Shown: piece after piece, positions 17,461 to 28,317 of the stretch | Position numbering within the stretch: the stretch's first letter is position 1 | Layout: each line of letters begins with the position of its first letter | Assembly: GCF_030317105.1 (NCBI RefSeq) | Contig: NZ_JASZYG010000003.1 | Coordinates: 124,001-188,000 of the forward strand | DNA from: Variovorax brevis | GTDB taxonomy: Bacteria > Pseudomonadota > Gammaproteobacteria > Burkholderiales > Burkholderiaceae_C | Reading direction: 5' to 3' | DNA: 64,000 bases | Notes under the pieces: generated by a model | What the model saw: only the letters and a program-made list of their open reading frames with translations | Told to the model about the DNA's origin: nothing | Databases searched by the model: none | Position numbers and translations under genes: made by a program

Positions 17461-18611
17461 AGCCCCAACTGCTCTGCCGCCTTGGGATGGGTTTTTGGTA
17501 GCAATACCTCCGCGATTGAAAGGCCACTCTTTAGCGAGAACGCCTCCTTATCATTAACTGGACGCACCGTTGTACCTTCTTGTCCCGGCTCTAGCAGCAG
17601 CACACCCCGGCCATCAATTCCCGGGTTGCTCAGTAAAGCTTCGCTATGTGTGCTCACTAACACTTGCCGAGAGCGCCGCTTCTTGTCTCTCTGGATTCGC
17701 TGAAGCAGTCTTGGAATCTCTCGAACGATGGCGTCGTTGAGCGAGAGTTCTGGCTCTTCCAATAGGAGCAATGAGTCGCCTTCGAGCAATACCCACAGCA
17801 GCCCAAGTAGCCGCAAGGTTCCGTCGGAGAACTGCTCCTCTCGTTGCCAACCAGCATTCGGTCTGTAGTGGGTATACATCGCTTCAAGATGCGGACGGCC
17901 GTTAGTTTTGTCCGCCACGTAGCGAAGCTCCTTGAACTGAGGCACGGCCAACGCAAGCGCCTTCTCAATCTTGTTGAGCCGTGCATCACGGGTTTTCTGG
18001 GACGTTTGGGCGACTCGCTCCAAGAAGCCTTGTCCAAAGGGATCGTCTTCGAGCCGCTGACCGCCGAGGAGATCGCCGTACTTCAACAGTTGGGGAACTA
18101 GATGAAGGTAACTGGTTTCACCAAAGAAAGTGGGGAGTTCGCGAAACTTCGCGTTGACTTGAATTTGCTCCAGGGCAGTCTGCGTCAAACGCATGATGTC
18201 ATTTCTGTCATCTTTGTCGGGCCGGTCAAGTATCTTGGAGCCCTCACGCCAAACCTGCTCGACGGAGATCAAGGTCCGTTGGGCGCCCTTTCCTTCTGGC
18301 TTGAAGCCCAAGACATACCGCCAAAGAGGGATTGGGTCATCTGCACTGTCAGCCAGATGGACCTCGATCCTTACCTCTGGATCTTTTCGAGCATGTAAAC
18401 AGCGAAGCTTTTGAATGCCACCGCGGTCGTGTATCGCCTTCTGGAGGCCGCCACCTTGAGGTTTACTGACATCGCGAAGAAATCGGAACACATCCAAGAA
18501 GTTGGATTTACCCGAGGCATTAGCTCCGAGCAAATAGGTGCGCTCTCGCAACGGTGCGTCAACTTCACGAAAGTTTCGCCAGTTCTTCAATTTGAGATGT
18601 GTGACGATCAT
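17454..18611 (-). CDS. ABC-type (AAA_21/OLD-like) ATPase of a putative defence module
   Basis: A 385-residue SMC/ABC-like ATPase. Walker A is GANASGKS at 29-36, directly after the opening strand IVTHLKLKNWRNF. A helical insertion follows (about 120-250). The ABC signature is FSDGT at 261-265, Walker B LLLLEEPE at 281-288, and the H-loop histidine H322 (VSTHSEALL). This is the OLD/RecF-like AAA_21 architecture without a fused TOPRIM domain; the TOPRIM-like partner is the overlapping downstream gene. Base composition is lower than around it (hand count 29/60 GC at 18181-18240 against 43/60 at 16201-16260). The pair interrupts a run of conserved housekeeping genes, a sign of horizontal acquisition. 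Confidence 0.85.
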   Translation of the reverse strand: MIVTHLKLKNWRNFREVDAPLRERTYLLGANASGKSNFLDVFRFLRDVSKPQGGGLQKAIHDRGGIQKLRCLHARKDPEVRIEVHLADSADDPIPLWRYVLGFKPEGKGAQRTLISVEQVWREGSKILDRPDKDDRNDIMRLTQTALEQIQVNAKFRELPTFFGETSYLHLVPQLLKYGDLLGGQRLEDDPFGQGFLERVAQTSQKTRDARLNKIEKALALAVPQFKELRYVADKTNGRPHLEAMYTHYRPNAGWQREEQFSDGTLRLLGLLWVLLEGDSLLLLEEPELSLNDAIVREIPRLLQRIQRDKKRRSRQVLVSTHSEALLSNPGIDGRGVLLLEPGQEGTTVRPVNDKEAFSLKSGLSIAEVLLPKTHPKAAEQLGLW

Positions 18612-18680
18612 GAATCAAACCTTAGGGAACACGAACGGAATTGAGCTGCACGTGGAAAGCGCCTAGAAGCAGAATGTAAC

Positions 18681-18701
18681 TGCCTCCGCTAAACGAAGGC
18701 A
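18681..18701 (-). terminator. Candidate terminator hairpin after rng
   Basis: Immediately after the rng stop codon the minus strand can form an 8-bp stem with one wobble (TGCCTTCG...CGGAGGCA) around TTTAG. The downstream bases GTTACATT are only weakly U-rich. Confidence 0.35.
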
Positions 18702-18702
18702 C

Positions 18703-20232
<1,530 letters not shown>

Positions 20233-20236
20233 GACT

Positions 20237-20842
20237 TCAGATGTTCAGCCCGGCTTGCCGCAGCATCTGCGCGGTTTCGTACATGGGAAGGCCCATGATG
20301 CCTGAATAGCTGCCGCTGATGTGCTCGATCAACGCCTGCGCACGACCCTGCACCGCGTAGGCCCCCGCCTTGCCGAGAGGCTCGCCGCTGTCGACGTAGG
20401 CGGCGATCTGCTTTTGGCTCAAGGTCGCAAAGCGCACGCGCGAGACGCTCAGCGCGGCATGCCGCTTCTTGCCATGTTGCACCGCAACAGCCGTGAGGAC
20501 GCGGTGCGTGCTGCCCGACAGCAGGCGCAACATGCGGCGCGCATCGGCCGCGTCTTCGGGCTTGCCGAGGATGGTGGCGCCCAGGGCGACGGTGGTGTCG
20601 GCGCACAGGATCGGCGCCGGCGGCAATCCCTTGCGCTCGAAGCGTTCGACCGCCGCGTCGAGCTTGAGTCCTGTCACCCGTTGCACATAGGCGGCGGGCG
20701 CTTCGCGCGGCCGGACCCGTTCCAGCGCTTCCGCGTCTTCATGGGGGTCCGCCAGCAGGAGTTGATGGCTCACGCCAATCTGCTCAAGCAACTGCGCGCG
20801 CCGCGGACTCTGCGACGCGAGGTAGATGAAGGCTTTGTTCAT
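20237..20842 (-). CDS. maf: Maf-family nucleoside triphosphate pyrophosphatase
   Basis: A 201-residue Maf/Ham1-fold pyrophosphatase that hydrolyses dTTP/UTP or modified nucleotides to the monophosphate. The signature [13 protein letters not shown] is at the N-terminus, the catalytic aspartate in [10 protein letters not shown], and [22 protein letters not shown] and [12 protein letters not shown] follow. The SPRRAQLL form resembles the YhdE subfamily. Its ATG (20842) overlaps the rlmH stop as ATGA, indicating coupling. It may link nucleotide-pool cleaning to cell division, as known for Maf in Bacillus. Confidence 0.93.
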   Translation of the reverse strand: MNKAFIYLASQSPRRAQLLEQIGVSHQLLLADPHEDAEALERVRPREAPAAYVQRVTGLKLDAAVERFERKGLPPAPILCADTTVALGATILGKPEDAADARRMLRLLSGSTHRVLTAVAVQHGKKRHAALSVSRVRFATLSQKQIAAYVDSGEPLGKAGAYAVQGRAQALIEHISGSYSGIMGLPMYETAQMLRQAGLNI

Positions 20843-21306
20843 TCCCGGTGATACGGATGACCCGCGTTGATCGACCAGGCCCGATAGAGCTGCTCGACCA
20901 GCAGCACACGCGCCATCGCATGCGGAAGGGTCAGATCGGAAAGGCGGATTCGCTCGTGGGCGGCGGCGCGAAACGCCGGATCCAGCCCGTCGGGTCCGCC
21001 GATGACGAGCGCGACATCGTCGCCCTCGCCTTGCCACGTCTGCAAGCGCGCGGCCAGTGCCTTTGTGGTGAGCGAGGTGCCGCGCTCATCGAGCACGACC
21101 ACGCGCATGCCCCGGGCAATCGCGGCTTCGATGCGCTCGCGCTCGGCCGCGTAGAGCGTCTCGAGCGTCTTGGAGCCGCGCGGCTCGGTCTTGACGGCCC
21201 GAAGTTCGAGCTTGAGTTCGGGAGGGAAGCGCTTGGCGTAGTCGTCCCAGGCGGTCTGAGCCCAGTCAGGCACACGAAGCCCGACTGCGACCACCAGGAG
21301 CTTCAT
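20839..21306 (-). CDS. rlmH: 23S rRNA pseudouridine-1915 N3-methyltransferase RlmH
   Basis: A 155-residue SPOUT methyltransferase that methylates pseudouridine 1915 in helix 69 of 23S rRNA on the assembled ribosome. The SAM-binding knot is visible as FVIGG-like [11 protein letters not shown] and ends with [16 protein letters not shown], which is diagnostic. Length equals E. coli RlmH (155). It lies between rsfS and maf, each overlapping by the ATGA arrangement. The rsfS-rlmH pairing is widely conserved and joins two late ribosome-surveillance factors. Confidence 0.96.
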   Translation of the reverse strand: MKLLVVAVGLRVPDWAQTAWDDYAKRFPPELKLELRAVKTEPRGSKTLETLYAAERERIEAAIARGMRVVVLDERGTSLTTKALAARLQTWQGEGDDVALVIGGPDGLDPAFRAAAHERIRLSDLTLPHAMARVLLVEQLYRAWSINAGHPYHRE

Positions 21307-21980
21307 GCCCTGCGCGATGGCGCCTTGCGCGCAGCCGCCTTCTTGGCGGGCGCCTTCCGGGCGACCGGCTTGCCGACAACGAGCTTCACGGGCTTGGCGG
21401 CCGACTTGGCAGCCGGCTTTTTCGAAGCGGTCTTGGCCGGTGCCTTGGCGGCAGCGCCCTTCTTGGCCGCAGCCTTCTTGGCGGCCGGCTTCTTCGCAGC
21501 CTGCTCGGCCTCGCGCACGGCCGTCTTCGCAGCGCTGGAGCGGCGCAGGGAAGTCGTCTTCTTCGCGGCAGGCTCGGCAGCCTTTTCAGCCGCAGGCGCG
21601 GCCGGCTTGGCGGCACCGAACTTCAGGCGTACCGGCTTCTCGCCCCAGATCTCTTCGAGGTGGTAGTACTGGCGGATGGCCGGTTGCATGATGTGCGCCA
21701 CCGCCGCGCCGCAGTCCACGATGATCCACTCGCCGTTTTCTTCACCTTCCGTGCGCGGCTTGGCAAAGCCGGCTTCGCGCACCGCATCGCGAACGCTCGC
21801 GGCCAAGGCCTTGGTCTGGCGGTTGGAAGTGCCCGATGCAACGATCACGCGCTCGAAGAGCGGTGAAAGACTCTCTGTGTCGAATACCTGAATGTCCTGC
21901 GCCTTGACGTCTTCGAGGCCATCGACGATGGCTCTCTGGAGTTTCTGGGTGTCTTTTTTGGCGGCGGCTTCAGAGGTCAT
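21303..21980 (-). CDS. rsfS: Ribosomal silencing factor RsfS with a long Ala/Lys/Pro-rich tail
   Basis: A 225-residue protein. Residues 1-123 form the Iojap/RsfS domain ([61 protein letters not shown]). RsfS binds ribosomal protein uL14 and blocks subunit joining in starvation. Residues 124-225 are an added basic low-complexity tail (repeats of [14 protein letters not shown] type) like histone H1 or the C-termini of bacterial HU-like proteins. Typical RsfS ends near residue 105-125. The tail may bind RNA or DNA; that role is inference. Its start overlaps the nadD stop by one base. Confidence 0.93.
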   Translation of the reverse strand: MTSEAAAKKDTQKLQRAIVDGLEDVKAQDIQVFDTESLSPLFERVIVASGTSNRQTKALAASVRDAVREAGFAKPRTEGEENGEWIIVDCGAAVAHIMQPAIRQYYHLEEIWGEKPVRLKFGAAKPAAPAAEKAAEPAAKKTTSLRRSSAAKTAVREAEQAAKKPAAKKAAAKKGAAAKAPAKTASKKPAAKSAAKPVKLVVGKPVARKAPAKKAAARKAPSRRA

Positions 21981-22600
21981 CAGGTAGATCGGTAAAGGTG
22001 GTGTAAGTCAATATAGCGCGCAACAGCGGCCGGGACCAGACTGGAAATGTCGTTTCCGCGCGCCGCGAGCGCCCGGATGCCGGTCGCACTGATCTCCATG
22101 GTTGGCAGTTCGATTCGCTCAAATCGCGCTTCGGCTGGCAAGTCAGGCAAGGTCAAGGGGTCGAAGCCGGCGGCGGAGCCTGCGGGAATCTTGCGTTGCG
22201 CCACCGAAACGATGGCCATCGAAAGAATGTCCCGCCAGCCATGCCAGCCTGGCAAAGCGGCTGCCTGGTCCGCGCCCATGATGAGGACCAATTGGGCCTT
22301 CGGGCGCTCGCTTTGCAGTTCGCGCAGGGTGTCGAGTGTAAAGGTTGGGCCGGACCGCCGGATTTCCCGCTCATCGACCACCACCCCGGACATGTCGCCA
22401 AATGCAAGCTGCGCCATCGCCAGCCGGTGCTGCGCGGCGCTCAACTGGTTGGACTTGTGCCATGCCTGCCCGGTCGGAAAGATGCGCAGTTCGGCCAGCG
22501 CGCACTGCTCGACGGCGGCGCGCGCCAAGGCAACGTGCGCGTTGTGCGGTGGATCGAAGGCACCGCCAAAAACGCCGATGCGGGGCGTGCTCAGATCCAT
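21980..22600 (-). CDS. nadD: Nicotinate-nucleotide adenylyltransferase NadD
   Basis: A 206-residue nucleotidyltransferase that makes deamido-NAD from nicotinate mononucleotide and ATP. The signature [14 protein letters not shown] is at the N-terminus and the [13 protein letters not shown] (ISxTxxR) motif near the C-terminus; [15 protein letters not shown] lies between. The ATG at 22600 is chosen because homology begins at [13 protein letters not shown] and it overlaps hemF by 10 bp. It is part of the coupled chain purD-hemF-nadD-rsfS-rlmH-maf-rng. Confidence 0.95.
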   Translation of the reverse strand: MDLSTPRIGVFGGAFDPPHNAHVALARAAVEQCALAELRIFPTGQAWHKSNQLSAAQHRLAMAQLAFGDMSGVVVDEREIRRSGPTFTLDTLRELQSERPKAQLVLIMGADQAAALPGWHGWRDILSMAIVSVAQRKIPAGSAAGFDPLTLPDLPAEARFERIELPTMEISATGIRALAARGNDISSLVPAAVARYIDLHHLYRST

Positions 22601-23505
22601 TCGCGACGCACGAGAAAGTCGCTGTAGAGGCGCGCCTCGGGCGTGCCGGCAGTCGGCTGGTTTTGATAGGACCAACTGGCCAGCGGCGGCATCGACAGCA
22701 GGATGGATTCGGTGCGCCCGCCCGACTGAAGGCCGAAGTGCGTGCCACGGTCCCACACGAGGTTGAACTCCACGTAGCGGCCCCGCCGGTAAAGCTGGAA
22801 GGCGCGTTCGCCCTCCCCGTACGGCGTCGCGCGACGCTTTTCGACGATGGGCATGTACGCCGGCAACAGCGCATCACCCACGGAACGCATCATGGCAAAG
22901 CTCTGATCGAAGCCAAGTTCGGAAAAGTCGTCGAAGAACACGCCGCCCACGCCGCGCTGCTCGTTGCGGTGCTTCAGGAAGAAATATTCGTCGCACCACT
23001 TCTTGAAGCGCGCGTACTTGTCGTCGCCGAAGGGCGCCAGCGCATCGCGGCAGTTGCGATGAAAGTGCTGTACGTCGTCGTCGAAGCCGTAATACGGCGT
23101 GAGGTCCATGCCGCCGCCGAACCAGCAGACCGGCTCGCCCCCTTGGGGCAAGGCGGCCAGCATGCGGACGTTCATGTGGACCGTCGGCACATAGGGGTTG
23201 CGCGGGTGAAAGACCAGCGAGACGCCCATCGCCTCGAAAGCCGCGCCCGCCAGCTCAGGCCGATGCTGCGTGGCCGATGGTGGCAACTTCGGGCCACGCA
23301 CTTGCGAAAAGCCGCAACCCGCGCGCTCGAAGAGTTCGCCGCCTTCCAGGATGCAGGTGAGGCCGCTGCCTTGCAGGGGCTCGCCGGGTGCCTTTTCCCA
23401 GGCGTCTCGCACGCAGGTGGCGCCATCCGCGGCCTCCACGGCAGCGACGATGCGCTGCTGCAGCCCGCGAAGCCAGTCGCTGACGGCTGCGGGGTTGGCC
23501 TGCAT
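22591..23505 (-). CDS. hemF: Oxygen-dependent coproporphyrinogen III oxidase HemF
   Basis: A 304-residue aerobic oxidase that decarboxylates coproporphyrinogen III to protoporphyrinogen IX in heme synthesis. Signatures are [34 protein letters not shown] and [21 protein letters not shown]. Length matches E. coli HemF (299). The ATG at 23505 (MQANPAAV) shares its A with the purD stop codon (TGATG). No anaerobic hemN is present in this window. Confidence 0.96.
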   Translation of the reverse strand: MQANPAAVSDWLRGLQQRIVAAVEAADGATCVRDAWEKAPGEPLQGSGLTCILEGGELFERAGCGFSQVRGPKLPPSATQHRPELAGAAFEAMGVSLVFHPRNPYVPTVHMNVRMLAALPQGGEPVCWFGGGMDLTPYYGFDDDVQHFHRNCRDALAPFGDDKYARFKKWCDEYFFLKHRNEQRGVGGVFFDDFSELGFDQSFAMMRSVGDALLPAYMPIVEKRRATPYGEGERAFQLYRRGRYVEFNLVWDRGTHFGLQSGGRTESILLSMPPLASWSYQNQPTAGTPEARLYSDFLVRREWI

Positions 23506-24803
23506 CAGCTCCCCTGGCCGCGCACATGCACGGCGCGATGCCCGATGTCCTTGCGATATTGCGCACCGTCGAAGCGCACATGCGCCGCGATTTCGTACAC
23601 CTTTTGCTGCGCCTGCTTCACGCCATCGGCCAGCACGGTGACGCACAGCACGCGTCCGCCGCTGGTGCGCAGCTCGCCGCTGTCGAGCGAGGTGCCGGCA
23701 TGGAACACCACGGCCTCCGGCGTTTCATGCGGAATGCCGGAGATGCGATCGCCCTTGCGCGGCGCGAGCGGATAGCCTGCCGCGGCCATCACCACGCCCA
23801 GCGCGGTGCGGCGGTCCCATTGCAGCTCGATCTGGTCGAGCGTGCCATCGGTGGCATGCCAGAACACTTCGAACAGGTCCGACTTCAGCCGCATCATGAT
23901 GGGCTGCGTTTCCGGGTCGCCCATGCGGCAGTTGAATTCGAGCGTCTTGGGATGGCCCGTCGCGTCGATCATCAGGCCGGCGTAGAGGAAGCCGGTGAAC
24001 GGAATGCCGTCCTTTTCCATGCCCTTGATGGTCGGCAGGATGATCTCGCGCATGGCCCGCGCGTGCACTTCGGCCGTGACGATGGGCGCGGGCGAATAGG
24101 CGCCCATGCCACCCGTGTTGGGGCCTTGGTCGCCGTCGAGCAGGCGCTTGTGGTCCTGGCTGGTGGCCAGGGCCGTCACGTTCTTGCCGTCGCACAGCAC
24201 GATGAAGCTGGCTTCCTCGCCCTGCAGGAACTCCTCGATGACGACGCGTGCGCCGCCTTCGTTGTGCGTCACGCCGAACTTGTTGTTGTCCAGCAGCATG
24301 AAGTCGATGGCCTCATGCGCTTCGGCCACGGTGGTGGCGACAACGACACCCTTGCCCGCGGCAAGACCATCGGCCTTGACGACGATCGGCGCGCCCCTGG
24401 CATTCACGTAGGCGTGGGCGGCGGCCGCGTCCGAGAAGGTCTCGTACTCGGCCGTCGGGATCTTGTGGCGCTTCATGAAGTCCTTCGAGAAGGCCTTCGA
24501 GCTTTCCAGTTGCGCAGCCGCCTTCGTCGGGCCGAAGATGCGCAAGCCATGGTCGCGGAACTCATCGACCACGCCCGCTGCCAGCGGACCTTCAGGGCCG
24601 ACCACCGTCAGCGAGATCTTTTCCTTCATCGCCCAGGCCCGCAGCTCGGCGGGCTCGGTGATGTCGATGCATTCGTAGCGCGAATCGGCTGCGGTTCCGC
24701 CGTTGCCCGGTGCCACATAGACGCGGCTCACGCGGTTGCCCTGCGCAAGGCGCCACGCCAATGCGTGCTCGCGGCCGCCTCCGCCAATGACCAATACTTT
24801 CAT
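23505..24803 (-). CDS. purD: Phosphoribosylamine-glycine ligase PurD
   Basis: A 432-residue ATP-grasp ligase for the second step of purine synthesis (phosphoribosylamine + glycine to GAR). It begins [17 protein letters not shown]. The ATP-grasp core includes [18 protein letters not shown] and [24 protein letters not shown], with [16 protein letters not shown] for metal binding. The ATG at 24803 is certain from homology. It is 10 bp downstream of the yebC-type gene and overlaps hemF. Confidence 0.97.
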   Translation of the reverse strand: MKVLVIGGGGREHALAWRLAQGNRVSRVYVAPGNGGTAADSRYECIDITEPAELRAWAMKEKISLTVVGPEGPLAAGVVDEFRDHGLRIFGPTKAAAQLESSKAFSKDFMKRHKIPTAEYETFSDAAAAHAYVNARGAPIVVKADGLAAGKGVVVATTVAEAHEAIDFMLLDNNKFGVTHNEGGARVVIEEFLQGEEASFIVLCDGKNVTALATSQDHKRLLDGDQGPNTGGMGAYSPAPIVTAEVHARAMREIILPTIKGMEKDGIPFTGFLYAGLMIDATGHPKTLEFNCRMGDPETQPIMMRLKSDLFEVFWHATDGTLDQIELQWDRRTALGVVMAAAGYPLAPRKGDRISGIPHETPEAVVFHAGTSLDSGELRTSGGRVLCVTVLADGVKQAQQKVYEIAAHVRFDGAQYRKDIGHRAVHVRGQGS

Positions 24804-24813
24804 GCGTGCGCTT

Positions 24814-25539
24814 TCATGCGTCCAGGGATGCGTTGTGATAGACCTCCTGCACGTCGTCCAGGTCTTCCAGGACGTCCAGCAGCTTTTGCATCCGCGCGGC
24901 ATCTTCGCCGGTGATGTCGACGGTATTTTCGGGCCGCATGGTCACTTCCGCCACTTCGGGCTTCAGGCCGGCGGCTTCGAGCGCGTTCTTGACGGTTTCG
25001 AAGTCGCCCACCGCAGTGAGCACTTCGACGGCGCCGTCGTCATCGGTGACGACGTCTTCGGCACCCGCTTCGAGGGCCACTTCCATGACCTTGTCCTCGC
25101 TCGTGCCCGGCGCAAAGATCAGTTGGCCGCAGTGCTTGAACTGGAAGGCCACCGAGCCTTCCGTGCCCATGTTGCCGCCGTGCTTGCTGAAGGCATGCCT
25201 CACTTCTGCGACAGTGCGCACGCGGTTGTCGGTCATGGTGTCGACAATGATGGCCGCGCCGCCGATGCCGTAGCCTTCGTAGCGGATTTCCTCGTAGTTC
25301 ACGCCTTCGAGGTTGCCGGTGGCCTTGTCGATGTTGCGCTTGATCGTATCGATCGGCAGGTTGACGGCCTTGGCCTTTTCCACCGCCAGCCGCAGCCGGG
25401 GGTTGGCGCCGAGGTCACCGCCGCCGGTGCGGGCAGCCACCGTGATTTCGCGGATGGCGCGGGTCCAGAGCTTGCCCCGCTTTTCGTCCTGACGGCCTTT
25501 TCTATGCTGAATGTTCGCCCATTTGCTATGTCCGGCCAT
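24814..25539 (-). CDS. yebC: YebC/PmpR-family protein (TACO1 family)
   Basis: A 241-residue protein of the YebC/TACO1 family, opening with [22 protein letters not shown] and continuing with [28 protein letters not shown] and [19 protein letters not shown]. Members act as transcriptional regulators (PmpR) or, for some, help translation through poly-proline stretches. Length matches E. coli YebC (246). It is the first gene of the minus-strand purD/hemF/nadD series and divergent from the methyltransferase gene. Confidence 0.95.
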   Translation of the reverse strand: MAGHSKWANIQHRKGRQDEKRGKLWTRAIREITVAARTGGGDLGANPRLRLAVEKAKAVNLPIDTIKRNIDKATGNLEGVNYEEIRYEGYGIGGAAIIVDTMTDNRVRTVAEVRHAFSKHGGNMGTEGSVAFQFKHCGQLIFAPGTSEDKVMEVALEAGAEDVVTDDDGAVEVLTAVGDFETVKNALEAAGLKPEVAEVTMRPENTVDITGEDAARMQKLLDVLEDLDDVQEVYHNASLDA

Positions 25540-25657
25540 AGGTCTATCTCTCGTGTTTTCTCAAGTTCCAAGCAGACCGAGATCTTACTGTCCGGCGCGG
25601 CCTGCTACTCTCACGCTCAACGAATTTGACAAACCCCTTTTTAAGGATAATCCGCCG

Positions 25658-26428
25658 ATGACGCCACAGCCCGCCGAAGGAAGCCGCACCCCTCCCCCCT
25701 TGGCGCCGCACGTGCCGTTGCCGGACTACTACAAGGACGAAGACGAGCACCGGGCTTTCCTGACGCGGATCTTCGACGACACCGCCGAAGACTACGAGCG
25801 CATCGAAAGCGTGATGGCCTTCGGTTCCGGCCCCTGGTATCGCCGCCAGGCGCTGGAACGCGCGGGCCTGGAGAGCGGCGACGACGTGCTCGACGTGGGC
25901 ATCGGCACCGGCATGGTGGCGCGCGAGGCCTTGCGCATCATCGGCCCCACCGGTTCCCTGGTGGGCGTGGATCCCAGCCCCGGCATGATGGGCCAGGTGC
26001 ATCTGCCGCAGGTCGAACTGGTCCAGGGCATGGCCGAGGCGATTCCGCGGCCTGACAGCAGTTGCGACTTCGTCAGCATGGGCTATGCCCTGCGCCATAT
26101 CGGCGACGTGGCGGCTTCGTTTGCCGAGTTCTTTCGCGTGCTGCGACCGGGCGGCCGCGTGTGCATCCTGGAGATCACCAAGCCCCGAAGCTCGTTGGGC
26201 ACCGCGACCCTCAAGACCTACATGCGCACCGTGGTGCCGGTGATCGCACGCGTCGTGGCGCGCAAGAACAGTTCGCCCGAACTCTGGCGCTACTACTGGG
26301 ACACCATCGAAGCCTGCATTCCGCCGGCCACCGTTCTGGACGCCCTGCGCACCGCGGGCTTCGTCGACGCGCGCCAGCATCTTGAACTGGGCATGTTCTC
26401 CGAATACACCGCCACCAAACCCGAATGA
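25658..26428 (+). CDS. UbiE/COQ5-like SAM-dependent methyltransferase
   Basis: A 256-residue class I methyltransferase. Motif I is VLDVGIGTGMVAREAL; LVGVDPSPGMM and FDFVSMGYALRHIGDV-like CDFVSMGYALRHIGDV are the UbiE-like motifs; FFRVLRPGGRVCILEITKP follows. UbiE usually reads LDVAGGTGD and LE-SKP, so this is a paralogue rather than UbiE itself. It lies 40 bp upstream of the chorismatase gene on the same strand and is probably the first gene of the plus-strand half of the aryl-polyene-like cluster, perhaps C-methylating the aromatic head. The ATG at 25658 has an AAGGAT site. Confidence 0.8.
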   Translation: MTPQPAEGSRTPPPLAPHVPLPDYYKDEDEHRAFLTRIFDDTAEDYERIESVMAFGSGPWYRRQALERAGLESGDDVLDVGIGTGMVAREALRIIGPTGSLVGVDPSPGMMGQVHLPQVELVQGMAEAIPRPDSSCDFVSMGYALRHIGDVAASFAEFFRVLRPGGRVCILEITKPRSSLGTATLKTYMRTVVPVIARVVARKNSSPELWRYYWDTIEACIPPATVLDALRTAGFVDARQHLELGMFSEYTATKPE

Positions 26429-26468
26429 GCGTGGGCCTGATGCAAGCCCCTGCCGGGGCCATGTGACG

Positions 26469-27503
26469 ATGCGAGCGCCAAGGGAGATGTCAGCGTTGCG
26501 CGTACGGCGAATGCCGCTGGCCGGAATTCTTGTCCACGCCGCGAACGAGCACGCCGCGCTCGGCGCGCTGGGCTATGGCGCGTCTGGCGGCCGGATGGCG
26601 AGCCTGGCCAAGGTCGATGCGCGCGTTCTGCTGGGCGGCGCCGAGATGGTGGACGCCTGGCACGCGGGCGAACAGGTGGATTCGGGCATCACCGGCGCGG
26701 TGCGCTGGCGTTGCGACGGCCACTGGATGACCGGCGCCATCGACATCGATGAAGCCGCCGCCGGCACCAAAGGCCTCGCCACGCTGATCCGGCAGGCCTA
26801 CCTCGACCTCTTCGACGCACTGTCCCTCACCGGCTGCAGTCAACTGCTGCGCGTGTGGAACTACATGCCGCGGATCAACGCGGAGGACGGCGGGAGCCTT
26901 GAACGCTATCGCCAGTTCAACGCCGGTCGCCGAGAAGCATTCGAGGCGGCGGGCCGGGGTGTGCTCGAAGGCGCTCCGGCGGCCAGCATGCTGGGCACGC
27001 AGCATGGCCAGCTGTGCGTGCGCTTCCTGGCAGGACGCCATGCGCCGCTGCCCATCGAGAATCCGCGCCAGGTTTCGGCCTACCACTATCCACCCGACTA
27101 CGGCCCCAGCCCGCCGATCTTTTCGCGTGCCGCGCTGGCCGACTTGGGTGGAGAAAAAGTGGCGCTGTTCATTTCGGGCACCGCCAGCATCGTCGGCCAT
27201 GAATCGCTGCACGTCGACGACGTGCGCGAGCAGGTCTGCGAGACCCTGCGCAACCTGCGGGCGGTCATTGAATCGGCCAACGCCCGCACCACCGCACGCT
27301 TCGATCTCGCTCAACTCGATTGCGTGGTGTATGTGCGCAACGCAGACCAGGCGCAGCAAGTGCGGCAAGTGCTGGAGAATGCATTGGGCACTGCAAGCCA
27401 CACCATGCGCCACGCGATCTACCTCGAAGCCGACATCTGCCGCCGCGACCTGCTCGTGGAAATCGAAGCCCATGCCATTGCCAGCGGCGCCTTGCGCGAC
27501 TGA
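26469..27503 (+). CDS. Chorismatase (FkbO/Hyg5/XanB2 family)
   Basis: A 344-residue chorismatase of the RidA-like double fold. These enzymes split chorismate into pyruvate and either a dihydroxycyclohexadienoate or 3-/4-hydroxybenzoate. The diagnostic stretch is LFISGTASIVGHESLH, followed by QVCETLRNLRAVI; PIENPRQVSAYHYP and RVWNYMPRIN are also family features. XanB2 in Xanthomonas makes 3-hydroxybenzoate for xanthomonadin and 4-hydroxybenzoate for ubiquinone. The surrounding cluster (ACP, AMP-ligase, FabG, dehydratases, MMPL) suggests the same starter role. The ATG at 26469 is used; an in-frame ATG at 26487 is possible. Confidence 0.85.
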   Translation: MRAPREMSALRVRRMPLAGILVHAANEHAALGALGYGASGGRMASLAKVDARVLLGGAEMVDAWHAGEQVDSGITGAVRWRCDGHWMTGAIDIDEAAAGTKGLATLIRQAYLDLFDALSLTGCSQLLRVWNYMPRINAEDGGSLERYRQFNAGRREAFEAAGRGVLEGAPAASMLGTQHGQLCVRFLAGRHAPLPIENPRQVSAYHYPPDYGPSPPIFSRAALADLGGEKVALFISGTASIVGHESLHVDDVREQVCETLRNLRAVIESANARTTARFDLAQLDCVVYVRNADQAQQVRQVLENALGTASHTMRHAIYLEADICRRDLLVEIEAHAIASGALRD

Positions 27504-27519
27504 CGGGCAGCACCTTGCG

Positions 27520-28317
27520 ATGATCCGATTGCTCCCCCTGCTTCGCTCCATTCTCCTGGCCGTGCCGCTGTATGCACTGCTGACCCTGCTTGGCCTCATT
27601 TCGCTGGTGTGGAACCTGATCGCCATGCTGCTGCAGCCGCTGCTGCCGGAAGACACGGGGCGCGCGCTGGGCCGCCGTGTCATCGCGGGCGCCTATCGCT
27701 GGTTCTGGCGCATCGCATCGGCCAGCGGCATGATGGTCGTCGATGCCACCTGCCTCGATGTCTTGCGTGAAGAACGCGGGCTCATCCTGGTCGCCAACCA
27801 CCCGACCATGCTCGACGCCCTGCTGCTGGTGGCGCGGCTGCCGCACAGCGCCTGCATCATGAAGGCCGATTTGATGCGCAACATTTTCCTGGGTGCGGGC
27901 GCACGGCTGGCGCGCTACATCCGCAACGACTCGGCGCGCACGATGATCCGGCTTTCGGTGCAAGACCTGCGCCGTGGCGGTCAACTCGTGATCTTTCCGG
28001 AGGGCACGCGCACCGTCGCGCCGCAGCTCAACAAGTTCCGGCCCGGCGTCACGCTGATTTCGAAGCTGGCGCAGGCGCCGATCCAGACCGTCTTCATCGA
28101 CACCGACTCGCCGTACCTGGGCAAGGGCTGGCCGATCTGGCGCGTGCCGCCCCTTCCCGTCGTCGTCAAGCTGCGCCTGGGTGAGCGCTTCATGCCGGCG
28201 ACGGACAGCGACGCACAGCTGCGCGAGCTCGAACAGTACTTCCGACAAAACATGGAAAAACGCGCACCCGACGCGTCCGCCGCATGCCAGACGCCTCGCG
28301 CACCCACCTTGTCCTGA
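27520..28317 (+). CDS. PlsC-type 1-acyl-glycerol-3-phosphate acyltransferase-like protein
   Basis: A 265-residue membrane-associated acyltransferase. A long N-terminal hydrophobic segment (residues 5-45) precedes the catalytic NHPTMLD (NHxxxxD) and the FPEGTR substrate motif. It lies 16 bp after the chorismatase gene, and the glycosyltransferase start overlaps its end by 34 bp. In aryl-polyene and xanthomonadin clusters an acyltransferase of this class transfers the finished polyene from ACP to a lipid or sugar-lipid acceptor, which is the likely role here. Confidence 0.87.
   Translation: MIRLLPLLRSILLAVPLYALLTLLGLISLVWNLIAMLLQPLLPEDTGRALGRRVIAGAYRWFWRIASASGMMVVDATCLDVLREERGLILVANHPTMLDALLLVARLPHSACIMKADLMRNIFLGAGARLARYIRNDSARTMIRLSVQDLRRGGQLVIFPEGTRTVAPQLNKFRPGVTLISKLAQAPIQTVFIDTDSPYLGKGWPIWRVPPLPVVVKLRLGERFMPATDSDAQLRELEQYFRQNMEKRAPDASAACQTPRAPTLS

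Noticed and set aside
16821..18702. A genomic island with attachment repeats around the ATPase cassette
   Set aside because: I found no matching direct repeats at the two flanks, no integrase and no tRNA at the junctions.
21303..21607. Tandem DNA repeat or minisatellite in the rsfS tail
   Set aside because: The repetition is at amino-acid level (Ala/Lys/Pro) with varied spacing; the DNA copies are not regular.
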